Positions 1 through 8,845 are shown, counted from the stretch's first letter. The stretch: 64,000 bases of DNA from Bacteroidota bacterium (GCA_026391675.1 JAPLDQ010000035.1:1-64000), one strand, 5' to 3'. Numbers and translations: made by a program. Notes: generated by a model from the letters alone, not told the origin.

Positions 1-64
1 ACTGTCCTGTTAATAATAATGACAACTTAAGCAAAACTAAGCTGCGTAGCAGCGACCTGTTTAA
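1..64. repeat. Direct repeat copy 1, REP-like hairpin
   Basis: This 64-base segment recurs identically at 203-266. It contains the hairpin GCTGC-GTA-GCAGC (41-53), a short GC-richer stem with a three-base loop in AT-rich surroundings. The style matches the hairpins around the IS200-like transposase near 53 kb. The spacer 65-202 holds no credible gene, only a CCTACGGCG-like motif (82-90) and AT-rich sequence. The repeat may extend left of the window. Confidence 0.75.
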
Positions 65-202
65 AAGTATACATGACGAACCTACGGCGTTTAGTAATGG
101 TGAGTGTTTATTTTATTATTAACAGTATGCTAATACGTAGCAAAAGAAAAGAATTTAAATAAACAATTTTCAAATGATCTGGAGTTAGCTAAAGTCCATA
201 GG

Positions 203-266
203 ACTGTCCTGTTAATAATAATGACAACTTAAGCAAAACTAAGCTGCGTAGCAGCGACCTGTTTAA
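203..266. repeat. Direct repeat copy 2, REP-like hairpin
   Basis: This is an exact copy of 1-64 with the same GCTGC-GTA-GCAGC hairpin (243-255). Just before it lie overlapping dyads, GTCC-ATA-GGAC (194-204) and AGGAC-T-GTCCT (200-210). The block ends about 20 bases before the fbp terminator, so it sits in non-coding DNA downstream of fbp. Confidence 0.75.
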
Positions 267-286
267 TGATATTAATAAAATCAACA

Positions 287-323
287 AAAAGCCTGACAAT
301 GTATTATAACTTTGTCAGGCTTT
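287..323 (-). terminator. Rho-independent terminator of fbp
   Basis: A 13-base stem (287-299 with 311-323) has an 11-base loop. On the minus strand it is followed by a T-rich tract. It lies 17 bases past the fbp stop codon. Confidence 0.85.
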
Positions 324-340
324 GCTTTTTAAAAAGTCTT

Positions 341-1405
341 TTACTTTCCTAAATCAGGAGAATACTGTTGCATATATTCTTCAATTTTTTCAACCATAAA
401 AGTTGGACCGGCAAAGAATGGAGAACGCTGATGAATATCAGTAGGCTGTATTTCAAGTACACGGCCAAATCCATGAGATGCTTTGCCACCTGCTTGTTCT
501 GCTATGAAAGCCATAGGATTGCATTCGTACAGTAATCTTAATTTACCTGAAGGATTTTTCATGGTTCCCGGATACAGGAAAATACCGCCCTTAATAAGAT
601 TACGGTGGAAATCAGCCACCATAGAACCAATATAACGGGTAATATATGGACGGTTGGTTTCAGGGTCATCTGCATGGCAGTACTCAAGATATTTTTGAAT
701 AGCTTCAGGGAAATAGATGGAATTTGATTCGTTGATAGAATAAATAGTACCTGTTTCAGGATATTTCATATTTATATGGGAGCGGATAAACAAACCAACG
801 GAAGGATCCAGTGTAAAACCGTTAACACCTCTGCCTGTAGTATAAACAAGCATAGTTGAAGAGCCATAGATGATATAACCTGCTGCTATCAGTTCGGTTC
901 CTTTTTGCAACAAATCTTCAACTCTTCCTTTTCCAACCATTGAAAGCCTGCGGTAAACAGAAAAAACAGTACCTATGGAAACATTGGATTCAATATTGGA
1001 TGAGCCGTCCAGCGGATCAATGGCAACAACATATTTACCTGTTTGTGAAACTTCATTCTCAAAAGCGATGATTTTTTCATCTTCTTCCGAGGCAATGGCA
1101 CAGCATTCGCCACCGGAACGTAAAGCTGCAATAAACTGTTCATTGGCATATACATCCAGTTTTTTCTGTGCTTCACCCTGCACATTGATTTCATCGTTAA
1201 AACCCATGATGTTGGTGAGTCCTGCGCGGTTTATTTCGCGGTTTACAAATTTGGCAGCAATGCCAATATCATTCAATATACGGGTTAAATTGCCGCTGGC
1301 ACTTGGATAAGCCGCTTGTTCTTCAATAATAAATTCGGTAAGTGTTTTCAAGGGAACAGATTTTAAATTTCCTGCAAAATTAATATTAATCCTGTTAGTA
1401 TTCAA
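341..1405 (-). CDS. fbp: Fructose-1,6-bisphosphatase class 1
   Basis: The enzyme hydrolyses fructose-1,6-bisphosphate to fructose-6-phosphate plus phosphate, the committed step of gluconeogenesis, in the cytosol. At 354 residues it is slightly longer than the usual length of about 335. The metal-binding DPLDGSS motif is at residues 130-136, preceded by an acidic ASEEDE stretch near 105-110. The substrate-binding region follows ([12 protein letters not shown], then YPG and [10 protein letters not shown]). The chosen start is TTG at 1405: there is no ATG upstream before an in-frame stop, and the next internal Met (about residue 67) would delete conserved sequence. It is probably a single-gene unit with its own terminator at 287-323. 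Confidence 0.96.
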   Translation of the reverse strand: MNTNRININFAGNLKSVPLKTLTEFIIEEQAAYPSASGNLTRILNDIGIAAKFVNREINRAGLTNIMGFNDEINVQGEAQKKLDVYANEQFIAALRSGGECCAIASEEDEKIIAFENEVSQTGKYVVAIDPLDGSSNIESNVSIGTVFSVYRRLSMVGKGRVEDLLQKGTELIAAGYIIYGSSTMLVYTTGRGVNGFTLDPSVGLFIRSHINMKYPETGTIYSINESNSIYFPEAIQKYLEYCHADDPETNRPYITRYIGSMVADFHRNLIKGGIFLYPGTMKNPSGKLRLLYECNPMAFIAEQAGGKASHGFGRVLEIQPTDIHQRSPFFAGPTFMVEKIEEYMQQYSPDLGK

Positions 1406-1498
1406 AAACTTTAGAAGTTTTTAAATGTATGAACATTAATTGAACGAAAAAGTTAGAATGATAACGAATCTTACAATAAGAAATTTAGGTTCTCAGAC

Positions 1499-2419
1499 TT
1501 AGAAACTGTTTTTAAATGCCTGCACCGCATTGCGCAACAGTATCGTCAACACAACCGACATCAGACCACCGGGTATAGGAAGTATGAATGCGGCAATATT
1601 CATAGCCGTTTCCACATTTATACCACCCCTGATTATCGGAATTAATTTACCTGGGTCTTCTTTACTTTGTATTTCTTTCACCAGATTGGAATAAATATCA
1701 ATAATGCCTACACCTGGTTTGAGCCATTCAGCCTGAATATATTCAGGTGATTTGGTAACAACAACCAAGATATCCGCTTTTTTAACATATTCAATTAAGT
1801 GGCTTGATTCTTTAGTTATGTATGACACAGAACAATCATGAGGTACCACTTTTGATGCAGCTGATCTGACGACCATATGGGTTAATGTATTTGAAATAAA
1901 TTCTTCATCCATAGCAAATACCCATTCCTGATCACTTTTAAGCTGCATCCCAGCATCCTTAAGCATTTCAAATAAAGCAGACGGTAAACACATGGGATAT
2001 TTCTCTGTTTGAATATCCGGAATAAGCGTACTCAGCATATTTTGGGGATGAAAACCTTCCACTTCTTTTTCAGGATTTACCCTGTTTATGATCCGGATTG
2101 GATTCAAATGAAGCGGTAAGGGTTGTAAAATAACAATGGCATGAATAGTATCATCATGATTTAATGTATCTATAAGATTAAACAGTTCTTCTTCTGTAGT
2201 ATTTTCGTCTTTGATTTCTTTAAAAACATTAAATCCTGCAGCCTGAGCCAACTGCACATGAAAAGGAATGTTGTATTTGGAAAGGGGTACATTGGAAAAT
2301 CCAATAAAAGCAATGCCGGGAAGTTTTTTATATTTTTCGTAAAGGCTTGCTATTTCAGTTTTCACTTCGATGAAGATTCTGTCCTTGACAAAATCTCCTT
2401 TAATTATTTTTGTATCCAT
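1499..2419 (-). CDS. FolD-like protein, catalytic motifs altered
   Basis: Length (306 aa) and layout match bifunctional methylenetetrahydrofolate dehydrogenase/cyclohydrolase. The GFHPQN motif follows the first domain, and PGG near residue 283 precedes the C-terminal helix. Key positions differ. In the YxxxK motif, Tyr49 is present but the Lys position is Phe53. The Gln of QLPLP is shifted (LQPLP). Both Asp of KDVDG are Glu (KEVEG). The NADP-binding GRSxxVGxP segment is absent around residues 170-190. It may be a folate-binding or regulatory paralog, or a neofunctionalised enzyme. A canonical folD may lie elsewhere in the genome. No other folD is in this window, so the symbol is withheld. Confidence 0.7.
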   Translation of the reverse strand: MDTKIIKGDFVKDRIFIEVKTEIASLYEKYKKLPGIAFIGFSNVPLSKYNIPFHVQLAQAAGFNVFKEIKDENTTEEELFNLIDTLNHDDTIHAIVILQPLPLHLNPIRIINRVNPEKEVEGFHPQNMLSTLIPDIQTEKYPMCLPSALFEMLKDAGMQLKSDQEWVFAMDEEFISNTLTHMVVRSAASKVVPHDCSVSYITKESSHLIEYVKKADILVVVTKSPEYIQAEWLKPGVGIIDIYSNLVKEIQSKEDPGKLIPIIRGGINVETAMNIAAFILPIPGGLMSVVLTILLRNAVQAFKNSF

Positions 2420-2455
2420 TGTATAATATTATAAATTGATATTATTTCAATATTA

Positions 2456-2463
2456 CAAATATA
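2456..2463 (-). promoter_or_regulatory. Candidate -7 element, FolD-like gene
   Basis: The minus strand reads TATATTTG, matching the Bacteroidota TAnnTTTG consensus, 37 bases upstream of the ATG. No clear -33 TTG was found at the expected distance. Confidence 0.4.
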
Positions 2464-2509
2464 CAATATACACCGTCTGATTCCTAATGTTTTAGAAAAT
2501 AGAAAAAAA

Positions 2510-3235
2510 TTAATCTATCTGATTCATTCTTTTAAAAGCCAGCTGCAGATTTTCATTTGCATTAAGCATTTTTTCGCTAAAGCCAAAACTCAGTTCATTT
2601 TTACCTTCTATTAATTGCAGAAAAATGGCTTCAATAAACTCACTTACCGGAGGAGCATAATCATGTTTTCCTTTGCCACCCAAATCGGTATTCAATGCAG
2701 GAGGTATTATTTCAATCACTTCTATTTGCTTATGCTTTAATATTTCACGGAATGAAATGGTAAAAGAATGAAGAAATGCTTTGGTAGCTGAATAAACAGG
2801 CGCTCTGAGTAAGGGTGCAAACGCTAATCCTGATGTTACATTCATTATGGTATTTAATGAAGCTAAATTTGTAAAAAGTGAAGTAAGATGAAGCGGTGCT
2901 TCTATATTTATTGTAATTTCTTCTTTTACTTTTTCGATAAAATCTGCATCTTCCAGGGTTTCCCATTGTTGAATCCCGGCATTGTTTATCAATACATTTA
3001 GATCCGGATGATTTACGGTTATCCACTGATATAATTTTTTTCGTTCACTTTCAATGGCTAAATCACATTGATAAGTGATAAGCGTTGGTAGTTTTTGTTT
3101 TGCTTCATCCAAAACTGCCTGACGTCTGCCGCAAATAATAACGGTATTGTTTTCCTTAATAAATCTTTCGGATAAACCGTATCCTATGCCGCTGCCACCA
3201 CCTGTAATCAATATTTTATTTCCTGATATTTTCAT
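2510..3235 (-). CDS. SDR family oxidoreductase (DltE-like)
   Basis: This 241-residue classical short-chain dehydrogenase has a Rossmann TGGGSGIG near residues 11-18, NNAGIQQ near 85-91, a SGLAF active-site Ser and the YSATK (YxxxK) catalytic pair. Overall it resembles the COG3967/DltE group of NAD(P)-dependent oxidoreductases. Substrate is unknown. It lies in the same direction as the FolD-like gene, 90 bases upstream of it. Its leader contains a repeat also found near 42.5 kb. Confidence 0.85.
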   Translation of the reverse strand: MKISGNKILITGGGSGIGYGLSERFIKENNTVIICGRRQAVLDEAKQKLPTLITYQCDLAIESERKKLYQWITVNHPDLNVLINNAGIQQWETLEDADFIEKVKEEITINIEAPLHLTSLFTNLASLNTIMNVTSGLAFAPLLRAPVYSATKAFLHSFTISFREILKHKQIEVIEIIPPALNTDLGGKGKHDYAPPVSEFIEAIFLQLIEGKNELSFGFSEKMLNANENLQLAFKRMNQID

Positions 3236-3345
3236 GTGTTATTAATTTTAATTTTTTATTTGTCACATAGCTTGTCCCGATTTATCGGGAGAATACGCCA
3301 TAATATCATTCTTGTTTTGTTTGAATATTATTCTAATGGCTATTT
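3236..3345. repeat. Dispersed intergenic repeat, copy 1
   Basis: About 110 bases are similar to 42488-42600. The core 3262-3296 is identical to 42512-42546 and contains the dyad TCCCGAT-TT-ATCGGGA (3275-3290). In both places the repeat abuts the ATG of a minus-strand gene, so it would be transcribed as that gene's 5' leader. Its right edge touches the stop codon of the DHFR-like gene. Confidence 0.75.
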
Positions 3346-3881
3346 CATTTTATTTTTTTATATGTTAAATTAACTACTCCTGTTTTAAAAGCTTCACTCC
3401 TTACGAATTCAAATTTAGTTTCTTTTGGTTGATTTGGGAATAATTGTATTCCTTTTCCTAAGATAATCGGAATCATACAAAGCGCCATATCATCAATTGC
3501 ATTTTCATTCAAAAATTGCGTAATTAAATCACCTCCGCCAACCAGCCAGATATTTTTCTGACTTTCTGATTCCAGGTTCTCAATTACTTCAATATTAATT
3601 GTATGAAGTAATAAAGTGTTTTCTGTTTTTACAGTATAGTTTTCATTTTTTGTGACAATATATGTTTTGCAATTGCTGTAAGGCCAGTCAATACCAAAAC
3701 CCAATACTTCATCATAGGTCTTACGGCCCATGATAACAATGTCAATTCCATTGATAAAATCATTATAACCATGGTCAATCTGATCAGGGTTTGGCAGTTC
3801 AAACAACCAATCCAGTGAACCATTTTCCCTGGCAATAAATCCATCTAATGTGCATGCAATAAATAGCTGAATCTTTGACAT
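3345..3881 (-). CDS. Dihydrofolate reductase family protein (RibD C-terminal-like)
   Basis: This 178-residue protein has the features of the DHFR/RibD-C superfamily. These are an N-terminal strand with SLDGFIA (here CTLDGFIARENG), the IVIMGRKTYDEV motif near residue 50, IWLVGGGDLI near 110 and a C-terminal PIILGKGIQLF segment. Such proteins bind NADPH. The substrate of this stand-alone group is generally unknown, and it is not assumed to be the housekeeping folA. ATG start. It is separated from etfA by a strong terminator, so it forms its own unit or one with the SDR gene. Confidence 0.85.
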   Translation of the reverse strand: MSKIQLFIACTLDGFIARENGSLDWLFELPNPDQIDHGYNDFINGIDIVIMGRKTYDEVLGFGIDWPYSNCKTYIVTKNENYTVKTENTLLLHTINIEVIENLESESQKNIWLVGGGDLITQFLNENAIDDMALCMIPIILGKGIQLFPNQPKETKFEFVRSEAFKTGVVNLTYKKIK

Positions 3882-3896
3882 TTAAATTTGTAAAAA

Positions 3897-3929
3897 AAAT
3901 CTGGCAGTTTTAAAAAACCTGCCAGATTT
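3897..3929 (-). terminator. Rho-independent terminator of the acyl-CoA operon
   Basis: The stem AAATCTGGCAG (3897-3907) pairs with CTGCCAGATTT (3919-3929). On the minus strand a run of T follows. It sits 33 bases after the etfA stop and closes the long operon that begins at 12267. Confidence 0.9.
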
Positions 3930-3962
3930 ATAATTAACAATTTATTCTTAGTTAAGTTGTAC

Positions 3963-4934
3963 TTATCCTGCTTTTAATTCTTTTACTGCAGTAATCATGT
4001 CGGGCAGCACTTTCAGTACATCGCCAACAATACCATAATCAGCTGCTTCAAAGATAGGTGCATCCGGGTCTTTATTGATAGCAACTATACATTTGGAACT
4101 GCTTATACCTCCCAAATGCTGTATGGCACCGGAAATACCACAGGCAATATATAAAGTAGGCGCAATAATTTTCCCGGTTTGACCGGTATGTTCATCATGA
4201 GGTCTCCAGCCTTCGTCAGAAACCGGACGGGAACAGGCTGTTCCTGCGCCGAGCAATGCTGCCAGTTCTTCGATAGCACCCCAGTTTTCCGGGCCTTTCA
4301 TACCTCTGCCACCTGAAACAACAATATCTGCATCGGTCAATAAAATTTTACCCGTTACTTTATTTACTTCTACAACTTCAGTTTTTAATTCAGTTTCATT
4401 TAAAGCTGGTTCAAACTGCTCTATAGCTGTATTTTCAATAGATTCATTAACACCAAATGCATTTTGCAACAACGTTAAAATCCTGATGGGCGTTTTTACT
4501 GTTACTTTGGCAAATGCTTTGGAAGTAAATATTTTTTTACTGATTACAAATGGTGATGTAGATTGTGGAATTCCAACAACACCGGTTACCAGACCAGCTT
4601 TTAACCTTACCGATAAACGCGGTGCAATGGCTTTACCTGTATTGTTATGAGCAAAAACAACAACTTCAGCATTTTCTCTGGCAACAAGCTGAGCTATTAC
4701 CGAAGTATAAGCCTGATTGTTTAATGCATTCAGTTTGCTGTTGTTGATACTAATAATTTTGTTTGCCCCATAATTACTTAATTTTTTAAGTTCAGTTTCA
4801 TCCACATTTCCAATGGATAAACTAACTACGGTGGTATTCATTTGTTTGGCTATCCCTTTTGCATAGGAAACCAACTCAAAGGACAGCTTTTTAAATTTAC
4901 CATCCCAATTTTCTGTATATACTAATACTGACAT
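3963..4934 (-). CDS. etfA: Electron transfer flavoprotein subunit alpha
   Basis: This is the FAD-carrying subunit of the ETF heterodimer, which takes electrons from acyl-CoA dehydrogenases and passes them to the quinone pool. It has 323 residues, usual for the family. The C-terminal FAD domain is clear: VVSGGRGM near residue 206, SRPVSDEGW near 236, QTGKIIAPTLYIACGISG near 253, and NKDPDAPIFEAADYGIVGD near the end. It is the last gene of the operon, after etfB, and is followed by a terminator. ATG start. Confidence 0.95.
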   Translation of the reverse strand: MSVLVYTENWDGKFKKLSFELVSYAKGIAKQMNTTVVSLSIGNVDETELKKLSNYGANKIISINNSKLNALNNQAYTSVIAQLVARENAEVVVFAHNNTGKAIAPRLSVRLKAGLVTGVVGIPQSTSPFVISKKIFTSKAFAKVTVKTPIRILTLLQNAFGVNESIENTAIEQFEPALNETELKTEVVEVNKVTGKILLTDADIVVSGGRGMKGPENWGAIEELAALLGAGTACSRPVSDEGWRPHDEHTGQTGKIIAPTLYIACGISGAIQHLGGISSSKCIVAINKDPDAPIFEAADYGIVGDVLKVLPDMITAVKELKAG

Positions 4935-4947
4935 ATTTTAGATTTTA

Positions 4948-5021
4948 AGTGCCTTGAGTGCCTATAGTACTTAAAGTGCCTGAAGTTAACGGTACTTTTT
5001 GTGTCTTAGTGCCTTCATGGC
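4948..5021. repeat. AGTGCCT-rich intergenic repeat
   Basis: The spacer between etfB and etfA carries AGTGCCT three times (4948, 4957, 4975) and then TTGTGTCTTAGTGCCTTCATGG (4999-5020), which closely resembles the right arm of the repeat at 8821-8844. It has no coding potential and is probably a degenerate copy of the same dispersed element. Confidence 0.6.
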
Positions 5022-5033
5022 TATTATTACTTA

Positions 5034-5780
5034 TTAAATTACTTTGGCCTCATTGTGAAGCAATTGAACTAATTCACGAACATTTTCCGGATCAATTTTC
5101 TTGCAGGCTGCCTTTGGTTTTGGTAATTCAAATTCAACAAAATCTGTTAAGTTTTCTGTTGAAACACCTTCAATTACCTGTAATTGCTTGGTACGGGCAG
5201 TCATAATACCACGCATAGAAGGAATTTTAGGTTCTTTGGCAATACCTTTCTGAACTATACCAACAAAAGGAAGTTGAGTAGCCACAGTTTCCTGTCCGCC
5301 ATCAATTTCTCTTTTCAACATTAATTTACCATCTTTAATATCTAAAAAAGAAACGGAAGAAACAGAAGGTAAATCAAGCATTTCACTTAACATACCACCA
5401 ACATTGGCGCCATTGTAGTCACTCGACTCAATACCGCATAATATTATTTCATAGTTCTCTTTTTTAATATATTCAGCCAACAGATAAGCTACTGTATAGG
5501 AATCTTTGGCATCATAATTAATTCGGACACCATTGTCAGCACCAATTGCTAAAGCCTTGCGGATAGTAGGTTCAGCTTCGGCCAAACCAACATTAACAAC
5601 AGTAATAGTTTCAACAGCTGCAGGCTGTGCTTCTTTAATTTCAATGGCTCTAGTTAAAGCCAGCTCGTCCCATGGGTTGATAATCCATTGAACACCCGCT
5701 GCATCAAAAGCTGTATTGTTTACAAACTTTATCTTAGTAGTGGTGTCGGGAACATTATTTATACAAACCAGTATTTTCAT
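5034..5780 (-). CDS. etfB: Electron transfer flavoprotein subunit beta
   Basis: This is the partner of EtfA. The subunit binds AMP or, in bifurcating forms, a second flavin. It has 248 residues. The N-terminal MKILVCINNVPD strand, the NPWDELALTRAIEIKE segment near residue 36, the IILCGIESSDYNGANVGG nucleotide-binding segment and the LKREIDGGQETV recognition-loop region are typical. ATG start. It lies between the acyl-CoA dehydrogenase gene and etfA, the usual arrangement for electron transfer from that dehydrogenase. Confidence 0.95.
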   Translation of the reverse strand: MKILVCINNVPDTTTKIKFVNNTAFDAAGVQWIINPWDELALTRAIEIKEAQPAAVETITVVNVGLAEAEPTIRKALAIGADNGVRINYDAKDSYTVAYLLAEYIKKENYEIILCGIESSDYNGANVGGMLSEMLDLPSVSSVSFLDIKDGKLMLKREIDGGQETVATQLPFVGIVQKGIAKEPKIPSMRGIMTARTKQLQVIEGVSTENLTDFVEFELPKPKAACKKIDPENVRELVQLLHNEAKVI

Positions 5781-5874
5781 ATTTTAAAATTTAGAATTTA
5801 GAAGTCAGAAGTCAGAATTAGGACTACATTTTTCTAAAACGTATTAATATTCATAATTTATAACTCATCATTCA

Positions 5875-7014
5875 TCATTTCAATAAGCTTCTTGAAATAA
5901 TGATTTTCTGTACTTCAGAAGTGCCTTCGTAAATCTGGGTAAGTTTGGCTTCGCGCATCAGTCTTTCAACATGATATTCTTTTACGTATCCATAACCACC
6001 ATGAATCTGAACAGCTTCAGTAGTAACTTCCATCGCAATATCAGCACAATATTGTTTAGCCATGGCACTTGCAGTTCCGTATGGCAAATGCTGGTCTTTT
6101 AACCATGCAGCTTTCAGACAAAGATTACGTGCATTTTCGATTTTTACTGCCATATCAGAAAGTTTAAATGCAACCGACTGATGATTGATGATTTCTGTTC
6201 CAAATGCTTTTCTTTCTCTTGAATATTTAAGGGCACGTTCAAAGGCACCTGAAGCTATACCCAATGCCTGTGAAGCAATTCCGATTCTGCCGCCATCCAG
6301 GGTTTTCATGGCAAATGTAAATCCAAAACCATCTTCGCCAATACGGTTTTCTTTAGGAACTTTTACATCATTAAACATAACAGAATGTGTGTCAGATGAG
6401 CGCATTCCCATTTTATTTTCGTGAGGTCCCAATGTAATGCCGGGACTTTCTTTTTCAACTATAAAAGCATTGATTCCCTTATGTTTCTTATCAGGATAAG
6501 TTTGTGCAATTACCAGATATGTGGACGCTGAATTGGCATTTGTAATCCAGTTTTTGGTTCCGTTCAGTAAATAATAATCGCCTTTATCTTCAGCTGTGGT
6601 TCTTTGTGAAGTTGCATCGGAACCTGCCTCAGGTTCTGATAACAGAAAAGCACCGATTTTTTCGCCTCTTGCCAGCGGTTTCAGGTATTTTTCTTTTTGT
6701 GCTTCACTTCCGAATGTTTCCAAGCCCCAGTTAACCAGCGAATTGCAAACAGACATCACAACAGAAGCAGATGCATCTATTTTTGAGATTTCTTCCATGG
6801 CCAGCACATAGGAAACAGTGTCCATTCCGCCACCATCATATTTTGTATCCGTCATCATACCCAGAAATCCGAGTTCAGCTAATTTTTTCATCTGAACTGT
6901 CGGAAATTCGGCTTTTTCGTCCCTTTCGATAACATCTACCAATAATTCTCTTTCAGCAAAATCTCTTGCTGCCTGCTGAATCATTTCTTGTTCTTCTGTA
7001 AATTTAAAATCCAT
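5875..7014 (-). CDS. Acyl-CoA dehydrogenase (short-chain/butyryl type)
   Basis: The enzyme oxidises acyl-CoA to trans-2-enoyl-CoA with FAD, passing electrons to ETF. At 379 residues it is the length of butyryl/short-chain dehydrogenases. Motifs are GAFLLSEPEAGSDA near residue 137, KNWITNAN near 169, RKAFG near 269, QIHGGYGY near 338 and QIYEGTSEVQK near the C-terminus. The Glu of YEGTSE is the expected catalytic base. It lies directly upstream of etfB/etfA with 94 bases of non-coding spacer containing an AGAAGTC tandem. Chain-length preference cannot be read by eye. Confidence 0.95.
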   Translation of the reverse strand: MDFKFTEEQEMIQQAARDFAERELLVDVIERDEKAEFPTVQMKKLAELGFLGMMTDTKYDGGGMDTVSYVLAMEEISKIDASASVVMSVCNSLVNWGLETFGSEAQKEKYLKPLARGEKIGAFLLSEPEAGSDATSQRTTAEDKGDYYLLNGTKNWITNANSASTYLVIAQTYPDKKHKGINAFIVEKESPGITLGPHENKMGMRSSDTHSVMFNDVKVPKENRIGEDGFGFTFAMKTLDGGRIGIASQALGIASGAFERALKYSRERKAFGTEIINHQSVAFKLSDMAVKIENARNLCLKAAWLKDQHLPYGTASAMAKQYCADIAMEVTTEAVQIHGGYGYVKEYHVERLMREAKLTQIYEGTSEVQKIIISRSLLK

Positions 7015-7033
7015 AATATTAATTGTTTAGTTG

Positions 7034-7816
7034 TTATTTTATTTTTAATGAATTGATAAAATTAATCATAATTGTTTTTATTTCTTCCTTTTTCTCCAGA
7101 TGCGGAACATGTCCGCAATCGGCTATGATATAAGTTGTAACTTCTGCATTTATTTTATTCTTAATAGCATTTAGTTGCTTAATGCTTCCATGTTCATCAT
7201 TTTCCCCCTGTATTGCTATAACCGGAACTCTTATATTTGTAAGTAATTTTTCAATATCCCAGTTTCTAAAATCAGCTGATAACCACATCCCTGACCAATC
7301 TTTAAAGATTTTATCTGTTTTTTCACGATGGTATTTTCTCAGTAATGCTGATAATTTCTCATTTGAATTATACTTTTTTACGAGTTCACCTACACTGCTT
7401 ATTGTTATATCTTCAACAAAAACATGGGCTGCAAGACTGATAACACCTGTCAGCATAGTTGGGAATGTGGCAGCAAATATCAGTGCAATGCTGGCTCCGT
7501 CACTATGACCTATTAAAAGAACGTTTTTTTGTATGCCTAGTTTAGATAAGAGTTCCGGAAGATAAATCAGCGCTTCATCATGCAAATACTCTGTAGTAAT
7601 ATTTTCTTCCCTAGCCGATGAATTTCCATAACCATAACGGTCATAAACAATCGCTGCAAGCCCGCAGGCATTGGAAATACTTTCAGGAATATCTTTCCAT
7701 TGTTTAATACTGCCCAGTCCTTCATGTAAAAAAATCAATACAGATGCATTATTATCAAGCAACTGTTCATTGATAATTTCATAATTGATTTGTTTTCCTT
7801 TTATTTCAATGAACAT
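7034..7816 (-). CDS. Alpha/beta hydrolase
   Basis: This 260-residue single-domain alpha/beta-hydrolase has an HEGLGS oxyanion segment near residue 31 and a GHSDGAS nucleophile elbow with Ser near residue 104. An Asp candidate lies in QGENDEHG and a His in CGHVPHLE near the end. There is no signal peptide, so it is cytosolic. It overlaps the upstream flavin oxidoreductase gene by one base and lies 19 bases before the acyl-CoA dehydrogenase gene, so it belongs to the operon. It could be an esterase, thioesterase or lactonase acting on a pathway intermediate. Confidence 0.88.
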   Translation of the reverse strand: MFIEIKGKQINYEIINEQLLDNNASVLIFLHEGLGSIKQWKDIPESISNACGLAAIVYDRYGYGNSSAREENITTEYLHDEALIYLPELLSKLGIQKNVLLIGHSDGASIALIFAATFPTMLTGVISLAAHVFVEDITISSVGELVKKYNSNEKLSALLRKYHREKTDKIFKDWSGMWLSADFRNWDIEKLLTNIRVPVIAIQGENDEHGSIKQLNAIKNKINAEVTTYIIADCGHVPHLEKKEEIKTIMINFINSLKIK

Positions 7817-8760
7817 CAGAAACTTATTTTTGCTAATTCCGACTTTGCCTGATTAAATTCTTTTATTATATCACTTACTACAGTTGCCACAGGCTTAATT
7901 TCCTTAAATAACCCGGCAATCTGACCTATTTCCAGTTCACCTTCATCCAAATCACCATCAAACATACCCAGTTTAGAGCGTCCTTTGCCTAATAAGGTCA
8001 TTAATTCCTCAGCCTGAGCACCTTTATTTTCCAGGTCTTCAACATCGAAATAGAATTTATTTTTTATCAGCCTAACAGGCATCAATTTTTTTAATGCCAG
8101 CATGGTATCACCATCCTTTATTTCGATGAGTTTATTTTTAAAATTTGTATGTGCTGAAGATTCTGTTGTAGCTGCAAAACGTGAACCAATCTGAACACCA
8201 TCGGCACCCAATGCCATAGCTGCCAGCATTCCCCTGCCACTACCTATTCCTCCTGCTGCAATTAATGGAAGTTTTACCTGTTCTCTAATCATCGGTACAA
8301 GCACCATGGTAGTCGTTTCTTCCCTGCCATTATGGCCGCCGGCTTCAAAACCTTCGGCAACAATAGCATCAACACCTGCTTCTTCGCATTTCAAAGCTGA
8401 TTTTACACTTGCGACTACATGCACCACTTTAACACCATGGCTTTTAAGAAATGAAGTAAACTTTGCAGGATTACCTGCTGATGTGAAGATAATATTTACA
8501 CCTTCGTCTATCATCATGCCAAACATTTCTTCATTGCCATGATAAAGCAAGGGTACATTAACACCAAAAGGCTTGTCAGTTGCTGCTTTGCACTTCCTGA
8601 TATGCTCTTTAAGCACATCAGGCTTCATAGAACCAGAACCAATCAAACCCAATCCACCGGCATTGCTCACGGCAGAAGCAAGCTCCCAGCCACTGCACCA
8701 GATCATACCACCCTGAATAAGCGGATACTGAATGTGGAATAAGTTAGTAATTCTGTTCAT
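7816..8760 (-). CDS. NAD(P)H-dependent flavin oxidoreductase / nitronate monooxygenase family
   Basis: This is a TIM-barrel FMN enzyme of the 2-nitropropane dioxygenase/FabK superfamily, 314 residues. Visible features are YPLIQGGMIW at the N-terminus, SNAGGLGLIGSG near residue 32, EGFEAGGHNG (candidate catalytic His) near 145 and the FMN phosphate region AAGGIGSGRG then GADGVQIGSRF near 168-195. In this operon it may act on an enoyl-CoA or another unsaturated intermediate rather than a nitronate, but that is inference from context. Confidence 0.88.
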   Translation of the reverse strand: MNRITNLFHIQYPLIQGGMIWCSGWELASAVSNAGGLGLIGSGSMKPDVLKEHIRKCKAATDKPFGVNVPLLYHGNEEMFGMMIDEGVNIIFTSAGNPAKFTSFLKSHGVKVVHVVASVKSALKCEEAGVDAIVAEGFEAGGHNGREETTTMVLVPMIREQVKLPLIAAGGIGSGRGMLAAMALGADGVQIGSRFAATTESSAHTNFKNKLIEIKDGDTMLALKKLMPVRLIKNKFYFDVEDLENKGAQAEELMTLLGKGRSKLGMFDGDLDEGELEIGQIAGLFKEIKPVATVVSDIIKEFNQAKSELAKISF

Positions 8761-8774
8761 TTTTATATTTAATT

Positions 8775-8845
8775 AGACACAAAGGCACAAAGACACAAAT
8801 TATACAGTAAAAAACAAAAACTTAGTGTCTTAGTGCCTTTGTGGC
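8775..8845. repeat. Inverted intergenic repeat (AAGACACAAA / TTAGTGTCTTAGTGCC)
   Basis: The left arm (8777-8799) and right arm (8821-8844) are near reverse complements, so the spacer between the thiolase and flavin oxidoreductase genes can fold into a long hairpin inside the operon transcript. The right arm resembles 4999-5020. It is probably a mobile-type intergenic element, possibly an attenuator or mRNA-stability hairpin. Confidence 0.7.

Noticed and set aside
1-266. Two 64-base repeats considered as a CRISPR fragment or insertion-sequence ends
   Set aside because: Only two copies with a 138-base spacer, no terminal inverted repeats and no transposase; a REP-like intergenic repeat fits better.
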